Positions 21,404 through 32,364 are shown, counted from the first letter of the stretch. The stretch is DNA of 64,000 nucleotides from Pluralibacter sp. UBA7423 (GCA_002470465.1 DKMD01000019.1:62001-126000), one strand, 5' to 3'. Notes: generated by a model from the sequence alone, not told the origin. Made by a program: numbers and translations.

Positions 21404-22078
21404 ATGCTAACAGCCCACGGCTTATGCTGGCTATGCCAAATGCCGCTGAAGCTCCCACACTGGGGTCTCTGCTCCCGCTGCACCCGTGCCGTTAGCCCTT
21501 GCCTGTCCCTTTGCCCCCAGTGCGGGCTGCCCGCGGCTCACAGCAAAATGCCCTGCGGGCGTTGCCTGCGCCATGAACCGCCGTGGCAGTGGCTGGTCAC
21601 GGTGAATGATTACGTTGCTCCGCTTTCGCTACTGGTGCAAAGGTGGAAGTTTAACAATCACCCTGAGCTGGCGAAGGCGCTTGCCCGACTGCTGCTGTTG
21701 CGCCTGAAGCAGACGCAACGGCGACCCAAACCGGATTTGCTGATTGCCGTACCGCTCTGGCAAAAGCGCCGCTGGCGACGAGGCTACAACCAGGCCGATG
21801 AGCTGTGTCGCCCGCTTGCCCGCTGGCTGGCAATTCATTATGCCCGTGAAGCAATCCGCCGTATCCGGCCCACGGCCACCCAGCACCAGCTTTCGGCGAA
21901 GCGGCGCAAACAGAACCTGAAAAATGCGTTTCAGCTTGAATTCCCGGTGGCAGGGCTCCATATCGCTCTGGTGGACGATGTCGTCACGACCGGCAGTACC
22001 GTAGCCGAACTTTCCCGCCTGCTTTTGCGAAACGGCGCGGCGTCAGTTCAGGTATGGTGCCTGTGTCGCACCTTGTAG
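21404..22078 (+). CDS. gntX: ComF-family phosphoribosyltransferase-like protein GntX
   Basis: A 224-residue protein of the ComFC/GntX family. The N-terminal zinc-finger region contains CWLC, CSRC, CPQC and CGRC pairs (residues 8-53). The C-terminal half has a type I phosphoribosyltransferase signature IALVDDVVTTGSTVAE (about 187-202). E. coli GntX has been linked to gluconate use and to DNA use as a nutrient; the biochemical role is not settled. A strong GGAGGG motif precedes the ATG. It lies between bioH and nfuA as in E. coli. Confidence 0.92.
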   Translation: MLTAHGLCWLCQMPLKLPHWGLCSRCTRAVSPCLSLCPQCGLPAAHSKMPCGRCLRHEPPWQWLVTVNDYVAPLSLLVQRWKFNNHPELAKALARLLLLRLKQTQRRPKPDLLIAVPLWQKRRWRRGYNQADELCRPLARWLAIHYAREAIRRIRPTATQHQLSAKRRKQNLKNAFQLEFPVAGLHIALVDDVVTTGSTVAELSRLLLRNGAASVQVWCLCRTL

Positions 22079-22136
22079 ACCCTCTGTGATGGGCGTATTA
22101 TAACCGACTAAAGTAGTCAACTATTAGGCCAAAGCT

Positions 22137-22712
22137 ATGATCCGTATTTCCGATGCTGCACAAGCGCACTTTGCCAAACTGCTGGCAAATCAGGAAGAAG
22201 GGACACAAATCCGCGTATTTGTGATTAACCCGGGCACCCCAAATGCTGAATGTGGCGTATCTTACTGCCCGCCGGATGCGGTGGAAGCCAGTGACACTGC
22301 CCTGAAATTTGACCTGCTGACCGCGTATGTCGATGAGCTAAGCGCGCCCTATCTGGATGATGCGGAAATCGACTTTGTGACCGATCAGTTAGGTTCCCAG
22401 CTGACGCTGAAAGCGCCGAACGCCAAAATGCGTAAAGTCTCTGACGATGCGCCGCTAATGGAACGCGTGGAATATCTGCTGCAGTCGCAGATTAACCCTC
22501 AGCTCGCCGGCCACGGCGGTCGCGTATCGCTGATGGAAATCACCGAAGACGGCCTCGCCATTCTGCAGTTTGGCGGCGGCTGTAACGGTTGTTCAATGGT
22601 AGACGTGACGCTGAAAGAAGGGATCGAGAAGCAGCTGCTGAACGAATTTCCTGAGCTGAAAGGTGTTCGCGATCTGACCGAACACCAGCGCGGCGAGCAC
22701 TCCTACTACTGA
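22137..22712 (+). CDS. nfuA: Fe-S cluster carrier protein NfuA
   Basis: Carrier that delivers [4Fe-4S] clusters, for example to aconitase and lipoyl synthase, under oxidative or iron stress. It has 191 residues as in E. coli. The N-terminal degenerate A-type domain (1-100) precedes the Nfu domain with the cluster cysteines Cys149 and Cys152 in [10 protein letters not shown]. The gene lies 58 bases after gntX. Confidence 0.97.
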   Translation: MIRISDAAQAHFAKLLANQEEGTQIRVFVINPGTPNAECGVSYCPPDAVEASDTALKFDLLTAYVDELSAPYLDDAEIDFVTDQLGSQLTLKAPNAKMRKVSDDAPLMERVEYLLQSQINPQLAGHGGRVSLMEITEDGLAILQFGGGCNGCSMVDVTLKEGIEKQLLNEFPELKGVRDLTEHQRGEHSYY

Positions 22713-22870
22713 TTTCCTCCGGCCCGCTCGTCGGGCCGATATTTCCTCCCCCACGCACGCGCCGATAATCCTCACGTTCTTCTGCCCTTACCCTGCCATT
22801 CCCACCCAAAGAGTATGACTTAAGTCTCACAATTGAAATTTTCACACTTCAGGTGATTCTCATTCCGGCA

Positions 22871-22886
22871 ATGTTACCCGTATCAT
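22871..22886 (+). promoter_or_regulatory. GntR operator 1 of gntT
   Basis: ATGTTACCCGTATCAT matches the gluconate repressor palindrome ATGTTACC-GGTAACAT at 13 of 16 positions. It lies about 160 bases before gntT. The GntR gene itself is not in this window. Confidence 0.8.
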
Positions 22887-23012
22887 CACCGGCAAGCACT
22901 GCTGCCATAATTAAGGTCAGCTATCCTGGTTCAGGAAAACCCTCAACGTTCACAGTGCCGTAATATCTCTGTTCCCGGCCAGGAAAAAGCTAACAGAAAC
23001 GTTGGCATTACA

Positions 23013-23028
23013 ACGTTACCCATAACAA
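23013..23028 (+). promoter_or_regulatory. GntR operator 2 of gntT
   Basis: ACGTTACCCATAACAA resembles the GntR palindrome with more mismatches than operator 1 and sits 20 bases before the gntT start. In E. coli, gntT also has a pair of GntR sites. The two are about 142 bases apart, which would allow looping. No other gene or RNA was seen in the nfuA-gntT gap. Confidence 0.68.
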
Positions 23029-23047
23029 ATAAAAGGTCAGATAAATC

Positions 23048-24364
23048 ATGCCATTAGTCATTGTCGCTATCGGTGTTGCGTTATTACTGCTCCTGATGAT
23101 CCGCTTCAAGCTGAACGGATTTATCGCTCTGGTACTGGTCGCGCTTGCAGTCGGTCTGATGCAGGGCATGCCGTTAGTTAAAGTCATCGGCTCTATCAAA
23201 ACCGGCGTGGGCGGTACGCTCGGCAGCCTGGCGCTGATCATGGGCTTCGGCGCAATGCTCGGCAAAATGCTGGCAGACTGCGGCGGCGCTCAGCGCATCG
23301 CCACGACGCTTATCGCGAAGTTTGGTAAAAAGCACATTCAGTGGGCCGTGGTGTTAACCGGCTTCACCGTTGGCTTTGCGCTGTTCTATGAAGTGGGCTT
23401 TGTGCTGATGCTGCCTCTGGTGTTCACCATTGCCGCTGCGGCCAATATTCCGCTGCTGTATGTCGGCGTGCCGATGGCGGCTGCACTCTCCGTGACCCAC
23501 GGCTTCCTGCCGCCGCATCCGGGCCCAACCGCTATTGCCACCATCTTCCACGCTGATATGGGGAAAACCCTGCTGTTCGGCACTATTCTGGCCATCCCGA
23601 CCGTGATCCTCGCCGGGCCGGTATTTGCCCGCTGCCTGAAGGGCATTGACAAGCCGATCCCGGAAGGCCTCTACAACGCGAAGACCTTTACGGAAGAAGA
23701 GATGCCGAGCTTCGGCGTCAGCGTCTGGACTTCCCTGGTGCCGGTAGTGCTGATGGCGATGCGTGCCATTGCAGAAATGGTGCTGCCACAAGGCCACGCC
23801 TTCCTGCCGGTAGCGGAATTCCTTGGCGACCCGGTCATGGCAACGCTCATCGCGGTGCTGATTGCCCTGTTCACCTTTGGTCTGAACCGCGGTCGCTCTA
23901 TGGATCAGATTAACGATACTCTGACTTCAGCGATTAAAATCATTGCGATGATGCTGCTGATCATCGGCGGCGGCGGCGCCTTCAAGCAGGTTCTGGTCGA
24001 CAGCGGCGTGGATAAATACATCGCCTCCATGATGCATGAAACCAACGTCTCCCCCATCTTCATGGCCTGGTCGATTGCTGCTGTTCTGCGTATCGCACTC
24101 GGTTCAGCGACGGTGGCGGCGATCACGGCGGGTGGTATCGTAGCACCGCTTATCGCCACGACCGGCGTCAGCCCTGAGCTGATGGTTATCGCTGTCGGCT
24201 CCGGCAGCGTTATCTTCTCTCACGTGAACGATCCGGGCTTCTGGCTGTTCAAAGAGTACTTCAACCTGACTATCGGCGAGACCATCAAATCCTGGTCGAT
24301 GCTGGAAACCATTATCTCCGTCTGCGGCCTCATCGGCTGTCTGCTGCTCGGCATGGTGGTTTAA
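23048..24364 (+). CDS. gntT: High-affinity gluconate:H+ symporter GntT
   Basis: Inner-membrane gluconate transporter, 438 residues as in E. coli and nearly identical to it. It consists of repeated hydrophobic helices, with the conserved GntP-family segments GFGAMLGKMLADCGGAQRIA (about 72-91), HGFLPPHPGPTAI (about 151-163) and SGSVIFSHVNDPGFWLFKEY (about 389-408). AAAAGG lies 11 bases before the ATG. Two GntR operators upstream imply induction by gluconate. BIME repeats follow the stop codon. Confidence 0.97.
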   Translation: MPLVIVAIGVALLLLLMIRFKLNGFIALVLVALAVGLMQGMPLVKVIGSIKTGVGGTLGSLALIMGFGAMLGKMLADCGGAQRIATTLIAKFGKKHIQWAVVLTGFTVGFALFYEVGFVLMLPLVFTIAAAANIPLLYVGVPMAAALSVTHGFLPPHPGPTAIATIFHADMGKTLLFGTILAIPTVILAGPVFARCLKGIDKPIPEGLYNAKTFTEEEMPSFGVSVWTSLVPVVLMAMRAIAEMVLPQGHAFLPVAEFLGDPVMATLIAVLIALFTFGLNRGRSMDQINDTLTSAIKIIAMMLLIIGGGGAFKQVLVDSGVDKYIASMMHETNVSPIFMAWSIAAVLRIALGSATVAAITAGGIVAPLIATTGVSPELMVIAVGSGSVIFSHVNDPGFWLFKEYFNLTIGETIKSWSMLETIISVCGLIGCLLLGMVV

Positions 24365-24370
24365 GCGCTG

Positions 24371-24472
24371 ATTGCCAGGTGACGGCTGATGCCTTACCTG
24401 GCCTACAAATCAGGCCTGAGGGATGGGTAAATTTTGTAGGCCGGATAAGGTGTTTACACCGCCATCCGGCAA
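24371..24472. repeat. Pair of REP elements between gntT and malQ
   Basis: The first unit (24371-24409) is ATTGCCAGGTGACGG with TTACCTGGCCTAC. The second (24434-24472), in inverted orientation, runs TTGTAGGCCGGATAAGG and CCGCCATCCGGCAAAAT. Together they form a BIME-like arrangement between convergent genes. Confidence 0.85.
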
Positions 24473-24480
24473 AATAAATG

Positions 24481-24516
24481 AACGAGCCTTGCGGGCAAAG
24501 CGCCCCCAGGCTCGTT
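24481..24516 (-). terminator. Terminator of malPQ
   Basis: Directly after the malQ stop codon, AACGAGCCT and AGGCTCGTT pair around a GC-rich partly self-pairing centre, followed on the minus strand by CATTTATTTT. This is a good intrinsic terminator. Confidence 0.82.
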
Positions 24517-26598
24517 TTACTTCTGTTTCCCCGCGGCTTTCCTGCGCTTATCCAGATCCTTGATCAGCTTGTTCACGGTTTCATCGGCAAACATCGCCTC
24601 AAGCGAAGTGGAGAGCTTGCGCCGCCAGTTTTTGTACTGATAGCTGGTGCCCGGGATGTTCACCGGGGCAGCCATATCCAGCCAGTCTTCCGGCTGCAGG
24701 CCAAGCAGCGCGCTATGGCTGTCGGCAATATAGCGCTGCATCCCACGGCTCAGCGTGCTGGTCATGCTCATCAGCGACGCCTTATGTCCGGCACGCTTTG
24801 GCAGACAGCCATAGTTATGCAGGGCGTCCAGCAGCCCTTGTTTCGCCAGTTCACGATCCTGATACAGGCCGCACAGAATCACCTCGTCAGGGTACAAGCC
24901 CAGCGTTTTGCCAAGCGTCAAATCGCCGCTTTCCCAGTAGCCACGCAGCGTGGGCAGATCGTGAGTAGTGGCAACCGCCATCGACTGTTCCGGATACGCC
25001 TTTGGCGCGCGGAAGGTCTTCTCATGATCGCTTTCGAAATAGAGCACCTTGTAAGAGTACACGCCGCTTTTGCGCAATTTGCCGACGATTTCTACCGGCA
25101 CCGTCCCCAGATCTTCGCCGATTACCATGCACTGGTGACGCTTACTCTCCAGCGCCAGAATCGACAGCAGATCTTCTACCGGATAGTGCACATAAGCACC
25201 GTGATCCGCCGTTTCGCCGTATGGGATCCACCACAGGCGCAGGACCGACATCACGTGGTCGATACGCAGCGCGCCGCAGTTTTGCATATTGGCGCGCAGC
25301 AACTCGATAAAGGGTTCGTAGGCTCGCGCGGCAATGATGTGCGGATCCATCGGAGGCAGGCCCCAGTTTTGCCCCAGCGGCCCCAGAATATCCGGCGGTG
25401 CCCCCACGGAGGCCTTCAGGCAATAGAGTTCGCGATCGCACCAGGTCTCGGAACCGCCCTCAGCGACGCCTACCGCCAGGTCACGATACAGGCCAATCGG
25501 CATTTCGTGCTGCTGACAGACGTTCCAGCAGGCCGCGAACTGGCAATACGCCAGCCATTGCAGCCAGAGGAAGAAATCCACTTCGTCTGCATGCTTCTGG
25601 CAAAACGCCTTCACTTCCGGACTGTCGATAGTCTGGTATGCCTCCGGCCAGGCCGGCCAGCCCCAGCGCATTTCGTCCTCTTTCACCTGATACGCGTGCA
25701 GGGCATCAAACGCCGCCTGCCAGTACAGGCTTTCGCCCCCGTTGAGCGCGAACTGGCGAAACGCCGCCATCCGGTCGTCATCACGCTTCGAGAAACCTTT
25801 CCACGCCATGCGCAGCGCGGTCATTTTCAGCGCGGTAACGGTCGCATAGTCGACCCATTCAGCATCGCGTACCGATTTTAGCGCTTGCTGTGTGGTGGAT
25901 AGCTTCCACCACGCCTGCGCCTCTTTGCTGAGGTTAAAATCTTCCACCGCAGTCACGTCGATATAAATCACGTTCAGCCAGCGGCGGGAAGACGGGCTAT
26001 ACGGGCTGGCGCTCTCCGGGTTCGCCGGGTAAAGCGCATGAATCGGGTTCAGACCGATAAACGACCCGCCGCGACGGGCGATTTCCGGTAGCATCGCCTG
26101 CAGATCGCCGAAATCGCCGATGCCCCAGTTATTTTTGGAACGCAGGGTGTAGAGCTGAACACAGCTGCCCCACAGCTTTTTCCCCTGCTTCAGTGCCTGC
26201 GGCTCGTAGCAACGTTCGGGGGCAATAATCACCCGGCAATGCCAGCGATGGTCGCTCTGCGTCAGCGTCAGAGTGTGATAACCCTCGGGAAGACGCGAAG
26301 GTAAATTCAGCGCTTTGCCTGCCGTCGCATTCCCCTGATGCTGCGCACCCTCTTCGGTCGTCAGCATCCATTGAAACGCGCCGCTGCCTTCAACTGGCAG
26401 GGACATTTTCTTACCGTGCGTGAACACCTGCACGTTCGGGACTGGCGTGACGGCCACTTTCGTAGCCGTGTGATGCATTGCATCCAGCAAACGCCGCTTG
26501 GTGTCAGCACCAATAGACTGTGGTTTGCCGTGGGCATTAATGTAGCTTGGACTGATGCCCGCCGCCTGCGCGGCAGCGTCCAGACGTTTGCTCTCCAT
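24517..26598 (-). CDS. malQ: 4-alpha-glucanotransferase (amylomaltase) MalQ
   Basis: Cytoplasmic GH77 enzyme that disproportionates maltodextrins, releasing glucose and lengthening chains for MalP. 693 residues (E. coli 694). An N-terminal beta-rich extension (about 1-150) precedes the TIM barrel, which starts around KLWGSCVQLYTLRSKNNWGIGDFGD. The nucleophile aspartate is in ALRIDHVMSVLRLWW and the acid/base glutamate in VIGEDLGTVP, with the following THDLPTLRGYW. It lies 9 bases after malP in the MalT-activated malPQ operon. Confidence 0.96.
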   Translation of the reverse strand: MESKRLDAAAQAAGISPSYINAHGKPQSIGADTKRRLLDAMHHTATKVAVTPVPNVQVFTHGKKMSLPVEGSGAFQWMLTTEEGAQHQGNATAGKALNLPSRLPEGYHTLTLTQSDHRWHCRVIIAPERCYEPQALKQGKKLWGSCVQLYTLRSKNNWGIGDFGDLQAMLPEIARRGGSFIGLNPIHALYPANPESASPYSPSSRRWLNVIYIDVTAVEDFNLSKEAQAWWKLSTTQQALKSVRDAEWVDYATVTALKMTALRMAWKGFSKRDDDRMAAFRQFALNGGESLYWQAAFDALHAYQVKEDEMRWGWPAWPEAYQTIDSPEVKAFCQKHADEVDFFLWLQWLAYCQFAACWNVCQQHEMPIGLYRDLAVGVAEGGSETWCDRELYCLKASVGAPPDILGPLGQNWGLPPMDPHIIAARAYEPFIELLRANMQNCGALRIDHVMSVLRLWWIPYGETADHGAYVHYPVEDLLSILALESKRHQCMVIGEDLGTVPVEIVGKLRKSGVYSYKVLYFESDHEKTFRAPKAYPEQSMAVATTHDLPTLRGYWESGDLTLGKTLGLYPDEVILCGLYQDRELAKQGLLDALHNYGCLPKRAGHKASLMSMTSTLSRGMQRYIADSHSALLGLQPEDWLDMAAPVNIPGTSYQYKNWRRKLSTSLEAMFADETVNKLIKDLDKRRKAAGKQK

Positions 26599-26607
26599 AG
26601 CGCTCCC

Positions 26608-28998
26608 TTAACGTTTTGCCTGCCAGATGCGGCTCTGATAATCGCGGATTGAACGGTCCGAGCTGAACATACCGCAGCGCGCGCTGTTGAGGATCGCCGC
26701 GCGGGTCCAGGCTTCCTGGTCACGGTACAGCACGTCCACCTGCTTCTGCGCTTCCACGTAGGCCGCGAAGTCCGCCAGCACCAGATACGGGTCGCCGCCC
26801 TGCTTACCGATGCTGTGCAGCATCTGGTCAAACGCGTGCTTGTCGCCGCCGCTGTATTTACCGCTTTCCAGCTCCTTCAGCACCGCATCCAGCACTTTGT
26901 CCTTCTTGCGCCATTTCACCGGGTCGTAGCCTTTAGCTTTCAGCGCCTTAACCTCTTCCACGGTATGGCCGAAGATGAAGATGTTCTCATCGCCAACCTG
27001 CTCAGCGATTTCGACGTTAGCACCGTCGAGCGTGCCGACCGTCAGGGCGCCGTTCAGCGCGAGCTTCATGTTGCCGGTGCCGGAGGCTTCTTTCCCCGCC
27101 GTTGAAATCTGCTCGGAGACATCCGCCGCCGGGATCAGCAGCTCTGCCGCCGATACGCAGTAGTCCGGCAGGAACACCACCTTCAGCTTGTCACCCACCT
27201 TCGGATCGTTATTGATCGCTTCCGCCACTTTGTTGATGGCAAAAATGATGTTTTTTGCCAGGTAATAGCCCGGTGCGGCTTTCGCGCCAAACAGGAACAC
27301 GCGCGGTACGCGATCCGCTTTCGGGTTCTCGCGGATCTCTTTGTAAAGCGCGAGAATATGCAGCAGGTTCAGGTGCTGGCGTTTGTACTCGTGCAGGCGT
27401 TTAATCTGAATATCGAAAATGGCTTCCGGGTTGATATCAATACCGGTGCGCTGCTTCACAAACGCCGCCAGGCGCTGCTTGTTGGCAAGCTTAATGTCGC
27501 GCCAGGTTTTGCGGAACTTCGCATCGTCGGCGTGTTTTTCAAGCTTAATCAGCTGGTCGAGATCGTTGGCCCACTCTTTTTTCAGCGTCTTGTCGAACAA
27601 TGCGGCAAGCTGCGGGTTACATTGTTTAATCCAGCGGCGCGGCGTGATGCCGTTGGTGACGTTGTGGAACTTGTTCGGCCAAAGCTGGTGATATTCCGGG
27701 AACAGATCTTTCACCACCAGATCGGAGTGCAGCGCGGCCACGCCGTTCACTGCAAAGCCGCTCACCACACACATGTTCGCCATACGTACTTGTTTATCGT
27801 GCACCACCGCCAGTTTCGCCCAAACGGCTTCGTCACCCGGCCAGGTTTTGTCGACCAGCACTTTAAAGCGCTTGTTGATTTCGTTGATGATCTGCATATG
27901 GCGCGGCAGCAGCACCTTCACCAGCTTCTCATCCCAGCACTCAAGCGCTTCCGGCATCAGGGTGTGGTTGGTGTAGGCGAAGGTTTTGCTGGTGATGGCC
28001 CAGGCGTCGTCCCAGCTTAGCTGGTGCTCATCGAGCAGCACGCGCAGCAGTTCAGGAATGGCAATAGTCGGGTGAGTATCGTTAAGCTGAATGACTTCGA
28101 ACTTTGGCAACTCCGCCAGCTTGCGGCCCGCCAGATGATGGCGATGCAGAATATCCGCTACCGAGCAGGCACACTGGAAATACTGCTGCATCAGGCGCAG
28201 CTTTTTACCCGCCAGATGGTTGTCGTTCGGGTAAAGCACTTTGGTCAGCTTGTCGGCATCGATGCCCTGCTGTTCGGCACGCAGGAAATCGCCGTCGTTG
28301 AATTTGGTCAGGTTGAACGGATGCGCGTGGGTCGCCTGCCACAGGCGCAGCGGCTGCGCCACGCCGTTGCGGTAGCCGAGCACCGGCAAATCCCAGGCCT
28401 GACCGACCATCGTGAACGCAGGCTGCCAGTCACCTTTTACCACTTTGCCGCCGATACCGACCTGCACATCCAGCGCTTCATTGTGGCGGAACCACGGATA
28501 GCTGCCGCGGTGCCAGTCGTCCGGCGCTTCGATTTGCTGGCCGTCCTCAAAGGTCTGACGGAACAGGCCGTACTGATAATTGAGGCCATAGCCAATGCCT
28601 GCCTGTCCAACTGTCGCCATCGAATCGAGGAAACAGGCCGCCAGACGCCCCAGACCGCCATTTCCAAGCCCGGGGTCACGCTCCTGTTCCAGTAGGTCCG
28701 TCAGGGAAACATCATGCGCCTTCAGCACGTCGCTCACTTCCTGATACCAGCCGAGGTTCAGCAGGTTATTACCGGTCAGACGACCAATCAGGAACTCCAT
28801 TGAAATGTAGTTCACGTGGCGCAGCCCTTTTTCCGGCTTCGCTACCGGTTGAGCCGCCAGCAGTTCGGCCAACGCACCACTCACCGCCTGCCACCACTGA
28901 TGTGGGGTCATGTCGTTTGCGGCCTGCAGGCCAATACGCTGCCACTGACGCGTCAGGGCTGCCTGAAACTGTGCTTTATCGAAGGTCGGCTGTGACAT
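26608..28998 (-). CDS. malP: Maltodextrin phosphorylase MalP
   Basis: PLP-dependent GT35 phosphorylase converting maltodextrins and phosphate to glucose-1-phosphate. The start [11 protein letters not shown] at 28998 gives 796 residues, matching the family; the frame is open further upstream, to an ATG at 29127, but that segment covers the MalT boxes. Visible motifs are [35 protein letters not shown] and the PLP-lysine region [17 protein letters not shown], followed by [14 protein letters not shown] precedes the ATG. It is a paralogue of GlgP at 36210-38657. Confidence 0.96.
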   Translation of the reverse strand: MSQPTFDKAQFQAALTRQWQRIGLQAANDMTPHQWWQAVSGALAELLAAQPVAKPEKGLRHVNYISMEFLIGRLTGNNLLNLGWYQEVSDVLKAHDVSLTDLLEQERDPGLGNGGLGRLAACFLDSMATVGQAGIGYGLNYQYGLFRQTFEDGQQIEAPDDWHRGSYPWFRHNEALDVQVGIGGKVVKGDWQPAFTMVGQAWDLPVLGYRNGVAQPLRLWQATHAHPFNLTKFNDGDFLRAEQQGIDADKLTKVLYPNDNHLAGKKLRLMQQYFQCACSVADILHRHHLAGRKLAELPKFEVIQLNDTHPTIAIPELLRVLLDEHQLSWDDAWAITSKTFAYTNHTLMPEALECWDEKLVKVLLPRHMQIINEINKRFKVLVDKTWPGDEAVWAKLAVVHDKQVRMANMCVVSGFAVNGVAALHSDLVVKDLFPEYHQLWPNKFHNVTNGITPRRWIKQCNPQLAALFDKTLKKEWANDLDQLIKLEKHADDAKFRKTWRDIKLANKQRLAAFVKQRTGIDINPEAIFDIQIKRLHEYKRQHLNLLHILALYKEIRENPKADRVPRVFLFGAKAAPGYYLAKNIIFAINKVAEAINNDPKVGDKLKVVFLPDYCVSAAELLIPAADVSEQISTAGKEASGTGNMKLALNGALTVGTLDGANVEIAEQVGDENIFIFGHTVEEVKALKAKGYDPVKWRKKDKVLDAVLKELESGKYSGGDKHAFDQMLHSIGKQGGDPYLVLADFAAYVEAQKQVDVLYRDQEAWTRAAILNSARCGMFSSDRSIRDYQSRIWQAKR

Positions 28999-29060
28999 AA
29001 GGATTCCAGTCCTGTTAGCTAAAACGTTGGCGCTAGTGTGCCGGGGAGCCTGTTTACCGT

Positions 29061-29105
29061 CCTCATCCCGCCAGGGATTAGCCGGGGAGGAGTAGCAGGG
29101 ATGAG
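29061..29105 (-). promoter_or_regulatory. MalT boxes of the malPQ promoter
   Basis: Three copies of the MalT core GGATGA/GGAGGA occur here: CCTCATCCC (29061-29069, the complement of GGGATGAGG), GGGGAGGA (29084-29091) and GGGATGAG (29098-29105). They lie 63-107 bases upstream of the malP ATG, where E. coli malPQ carries its MalT sites. Orientation and spacing fit a MalT-activated promoter; binding is inferred. Confidence 0.8.
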
Positions 29106-29427
29106 CAAAAAGTGTGATCGTTGCCACTATAACGTTAGCCGTTAACGGCGTTTCTGCTCACTTTATACCCGTCCCGTAAGTGAAATTGAAAAGACGTTTT
29201 GTAAAATACAGGAAGGCGGGGAAATCATTACTTACGCGTAATAACAATTCGTGAATCCCTTTCATTTGAAAAGCGTATTTACCGACAAATGTTTTGCTGA
29301 AAAAAAGAAAAATAAGATTCTGCGTGTTCCTAAAAAATAGATGAAACGCACACTTTAACAATTTCACGAAACCAGCATTCATGCGCACTGGCACCGGTTT
29401 CAGCGATACCGTTTATGCTTCATTGAT
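29106..29427. other. Non-coding stretch between malPQ and malT promoters
   Basis: About 320 AT-rich bases between the MalT boxes and the CRP site of malT. I see no supported gene, RNA gene or strong hairpin. A 78-codon minus-strand frame here lacks any recognisable protein features. Confidence 0.5.
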
Positions 29428-29449
29428 ATTTGTGACAGAGTGCAAAATC
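29428..29449 (+). promoter_or_regulatory. CRP site of malT
   Basis: ATTTGTGACAGAGTGCAAAA contains the TGTGA half-site followed after 6 bases by GCAAA in place of TCACA. It is one base different from the E. coli malT CRP site as I recall it (TGTGACACAGTGCAAA). It lies about 120-140 bases upstream of malT, implying cAMP-CRP activation of the mal regulon activator. Confidence 0.8.
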
Positions 29450-29568
29450 ATAAGCATAAAAATCGGACATAACTTGCAATAATTAAGCATATGCCTGACC
29501 TTAACAGACATTAATTACGAAGCGCGAAAAAAAACAAACTCTTACTCGCACAGTGAAGTGATAATCCT

Positions 29569-32274
29569 ATGTTGATTCCGTCTAAATTAAGTCGTCCCGT
29601 CCGTCTTGAACACACCGTGGTTCGCGACCGGCTACTGGCGAAACTTTCCGGCGCGAACAATTACCGTCTCGCGCTGGTAACCAGCCCGGCAGGTTACGGA
29701 AAAACCACACTCATTTCACAGTGGGCAGCAGGGAAAAGCGATCTGGGATGGTTTTCTCTCGATGAGGGGGATAACCAGCAGGAACGTTTTGCCAGCTATC
29801 TGATTGCCGCAATCCAGCAGGCAACGGACGGTCATTGTGCCGCCAGCGAAACCATGGTGCAGAAGCGACAATACGCCAGCCTCACCTCGCTGTTTGCACA
29901 GCTGTTTATCGAGCTTAACACCTGGCAGCGTCCGCTGCTGCTGGTGATTGATGACTACCATCTCATCACGAACCCGGTCATCCACGACGCCATGCGCTTC
30001 TTCCTGCGACATCAGCCGGAAAACATGACGCTGGTCGTCCTGTCGCGCAACCTGCCACAGCTTGGCATCGCTAATTTACGGGTGCGCGATGAGCTGCTGG
30101 AAATCGGCAGCCAGCAGCTGGCGTTTAACCATCAGGAAGCGAAGCAGTTTTTTGACTGTCGCCTGACTTCCCCGATTGAAGCCACTGAAAGCAGCAGGAT
30201 ATGCGACGACGTCGCGGGCTGGGCCACCGCGCTTCAGCTGATTGCGCTCTCCGCGCGGCAAAACACCAGCGCTGCGCATCACTCCGCACGTCGCCTCTCG
30301 GGCATCAACGCCAGCCATCTCTCCGATTATCTGGTGGATGAAGTGCTGGATAACGTTGATCTTCCCACCCGCCATTTCCTGCTGAAAAGCTCGCTGCTGC
30401 GTTCAATGAACGATGCGCTGATCGTTCGGGTTACCAACGAAGAGAACGGCCAGATGCGGCTCGAAGAGATCGAACGCCAGGGTCTGTTCCTGCAACGCAT
30501 GGACAACACCGGCGAATGGTTCAGCTTCCACCCGCTGTTCGGTAGCTTCCTGCGCCAGCGCTGTCAGTGGGAGCTGGCGACTGAACTACCGGATATCCAT
30601 CGCGCCGCCGCGGAAAGCTGGATGGCGCAGGGCTTCCCGAGCGAAGCCATTCATCACGCGCTGTCGGCGGGTGACGCCAGCATGCTGCGCGATATCCTGC
30701 TTAATCATGCCTGGGGCCTGTTCCACCATAGCGAGCTGACGCTGCTTGAAGAGTCGCTGGCGGCCCTGCCGTGGGACAGCCTGCTGGAAAACCCACGGCT
30801 GGTGCTGTTGCAGGCCTGGCTGATGCAAAGTCAGCACCGCTACAGCGAGGTAAATACCCTGCTCGCTCGCGTGGAAGAAGAAGTCAGCGGCGAGATGGAT
30901 GCTACCCTGCACGGCGATTTCAATGCCCTGCGCGCACAGGTGGCCATTAACGACGGCGATGCTGAAGAAGCTGAACGTCTTGCCATGGTCGCTCTCGATG
31001 AACTGCCGCTCGCCAGCTTCTACAGCCGTATTGTCGCGACCTCCGTTCACGGCGAAGTCCTGCACTGCCAGGGCAAGCTCAGCAAATCTCTGGCGGTCAT
31101 GCAGCAAACCGAGCAGATGGCGCGCCGCCATGAAGTATGGCATTACGCGCTCTGGAGTCTGATTCAACAAAGCGAAATCCTGTTCGCGCAGGGCTTCCTG
31201 CAGGCCGCCTGGGAAACTCAGGAAAAAGCGTTCCAGCTCATTCGCGAGCAGCATCTCGAACAGCTGCCAATGCACGAATTCCTGCTGCGCATCCGCGCAC
31301 AGCTACTCTGGGCCTGGGCTCGTCTTGATGAAGCGGAGCTGAGTGCGCGCCATGGTATGGACGTGCTCGCCACCTATCAGCCACAGCAGCAGCTGCAGTG
31401 CCTGGCGCTGCTGGTACAAAGCTCACTGGCGCGTGGCGATCTTGATAACGCCCGCAACCACCTGAATAGACTGGAAAACCTGCTCGGCAACGGCCAGTAC
31501 CACAGCGACTGGGTGTCCAACGCCGATAAGGTACGGGTGATTTACTGGCAGATGATTGGCGATAAGAAATCCGCCGCCAACTGGCTGCGCCAGACGCCAA
31601 AACCCGCCTTCGCCAACAACCACTTCCTGCAAAGCCAGTGGCGCAACATTGCCCGTGCACAGATCCTGCTCGGCGAATTTGAGTCGGCGGAAATGGTGCT
31701 GGAAGAACTGAATGAGAACGCCCGCTCGCTGCGGCTGATGAGCGATCTCAACCGCAACCTGCTGCTGCTTAACCAGCTCTACTGGCAGGCAGACAGGAAG
31801 AATGACGCCCAGCTCGCACTGATAGAGGCGCTAACGCTTTCCAACCGCACCGGGTTTATCAGCCACTTTGTGATTGAAGGCGAGGCGATGGCACAGCAGC
31901 TGCGTCAGCTGCTGCAGCTCAACACGTTACCGGAGCTGGAGCAGCATCGCGCCCAGCGCATTCTGCGTGAGATCAACCAGCATCACCGGCATAAGTTTGC
32001 GCATTTTGACGAAAACTTCGTCGAACGGCTGTTAACGCATCCGGAAGTGCCGGAGCTGATTCGCACCAGCCCGCTGACTCAGCGCGAGTGGCAGGTCCTG
32101 GGGCTAATTTATTCCGGCTACAGCAACGATCAGATTGCAGGCGAGCTGGACGTGGCCGCCACAACCATTAAGACGCATATCCGTAACCTGTATCAGAAAC
32201 TCGGCGTGGCCCACCGTCAGGATGCCGTACAGCATGCCCAACAGCTGCTGAAAATGATGGGATATGGGGTTTAA
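29569..32274 (+). CDS. malT: Maltose regulon transcriptional activator MalT
   Basis: A 901-residue ATP- and maltotriose-dependent activator, same length as E. coli MalT. Walker [11 protein letters not shown] lies near residue 40 of the STAND NTPase domain (1-240), Walker B LLVIDDYH near 125. A winged-helix and a superhelical sensor region (about 437-806) bind maltotriose, and a C-terminal LuxR-type HTH (about 830-895) includes [20 protein letters not shown] and [15 protein letters not shown]. It controls malPQ next to it and the rest of the mal regulon. Confidence 0.97.
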   Translation: MLIPSKLSRPVRLEHTVVRDRLLAKLSGANNYRLALVTSPAGYGKTTLISQWAAGKSDLGWFSLDEGDNQQERFASYLIAAIQQATDGHCAASETMVQKRQYASLTSLFAQLFIELNTWQRPLLLVIDDYHLITNPVIHDAMRFFLRHQPENMTLVVLSRNLPQLGIANLRVRDELLEIGSQQLAFNHQEAKQFFDCRLTSPIEATESSRICDDVAGWATALQLIALSARQNTSAAHHSARRLSGINASHLSDYLVDEVLDNVDLPTRHFLLKSSLLRSMNDALIVRVTNEENGQMRLEEIERQGLFLQRMDNTGEWFSFHPLFGSFLRQRCQWELATELPDIHRAAAESWMAQGFPSEAIHHALSAGDASMLRDILLNHAWGLFHHSELTLLEESLAALPWDSLLENPRLVLLQAWLMQSQHRYSEVNTLLARVEEEVSGEMDATLHGDFNALRAQVAINDGDAEEAERLAMVALDELPLASFYSRIVATSVHGEVLHCQGKLSKSLAVMQQTEQMARRHEVWHYALWSLIQQSEILFAQGFLQAAWETQEKAFQLIREQHLEQLPMHEFLLRIRAQLLWAWARLDEAELSARHGMDVLATYQPQQQLQCLALLVQSSLARGDLDNARNHLNRLENLLGNGQYHSDWVSNADKVRVIYWQMIGDKKSAANWLRQTPKPAFANNHFLQSQWRNIARAQILLGEFESAEMVLEELNENARSLRLMSDLNRNLLLLNQLYWQADRKNDAQLALIEALTLSNRTGFISHFVIEGEAMAQQLRQLLQLNTLPELEQHRAQRILREINQHHRHKFAHFDENFVERLLTHPEVPELIRTSPLTQREWQVLGLIYSGYSNDQIAGELDVAATTIKTHIRNLYQKLGVAHRQDAVQHAQQLLKMMGYGV

Positions 32275-32285
32275 TTCTTAAGGCA

Positions 32286-32358
32286 TTGCCCGGCGGCGCT
32301 GCGCTTGCCGGGCCTGCTCACGCCAGGTCGGGTAAGGCGTAGCCGCCACCCGACATTC
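32286..32358. repeat. Pair of REP elements between malT and glpR
   Basis: Two oppositely oriented REP units: TTGCCCGGCGGCGC with GCTTGCCGGGCC (32286-32314), and GGTCGGGTAAGGCG with CCGCCACCCGACAT (about 32326-32355). They fill the gap between the convergent malT and glpR genes. The rtcBA/rtcR genes found here in E. coli are absent. Confidence 0.85.
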
Positions 32359-32364
32359 TGTTAA

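Noticed and set aside
22540..22845. Frames antisense to the nfuA 3' end
   Set aside because: They overlap nfuA and its downstream region in the wrong strand and have no support.
24478..25881. 467-codon plus-strand frame opposite malQ
   Set aside because: Long only because of codon bias in malQ. It begins in the REP/terminator region and shows no protein features.
29158..29394. 78-codon minus-strand frame in the malP-malT gap
   Set aside because: AT-rich, Phe/Leu-rich by composition. No ribosome-binding site, no homology that I recognise, and it lies in a known regulatory interval.
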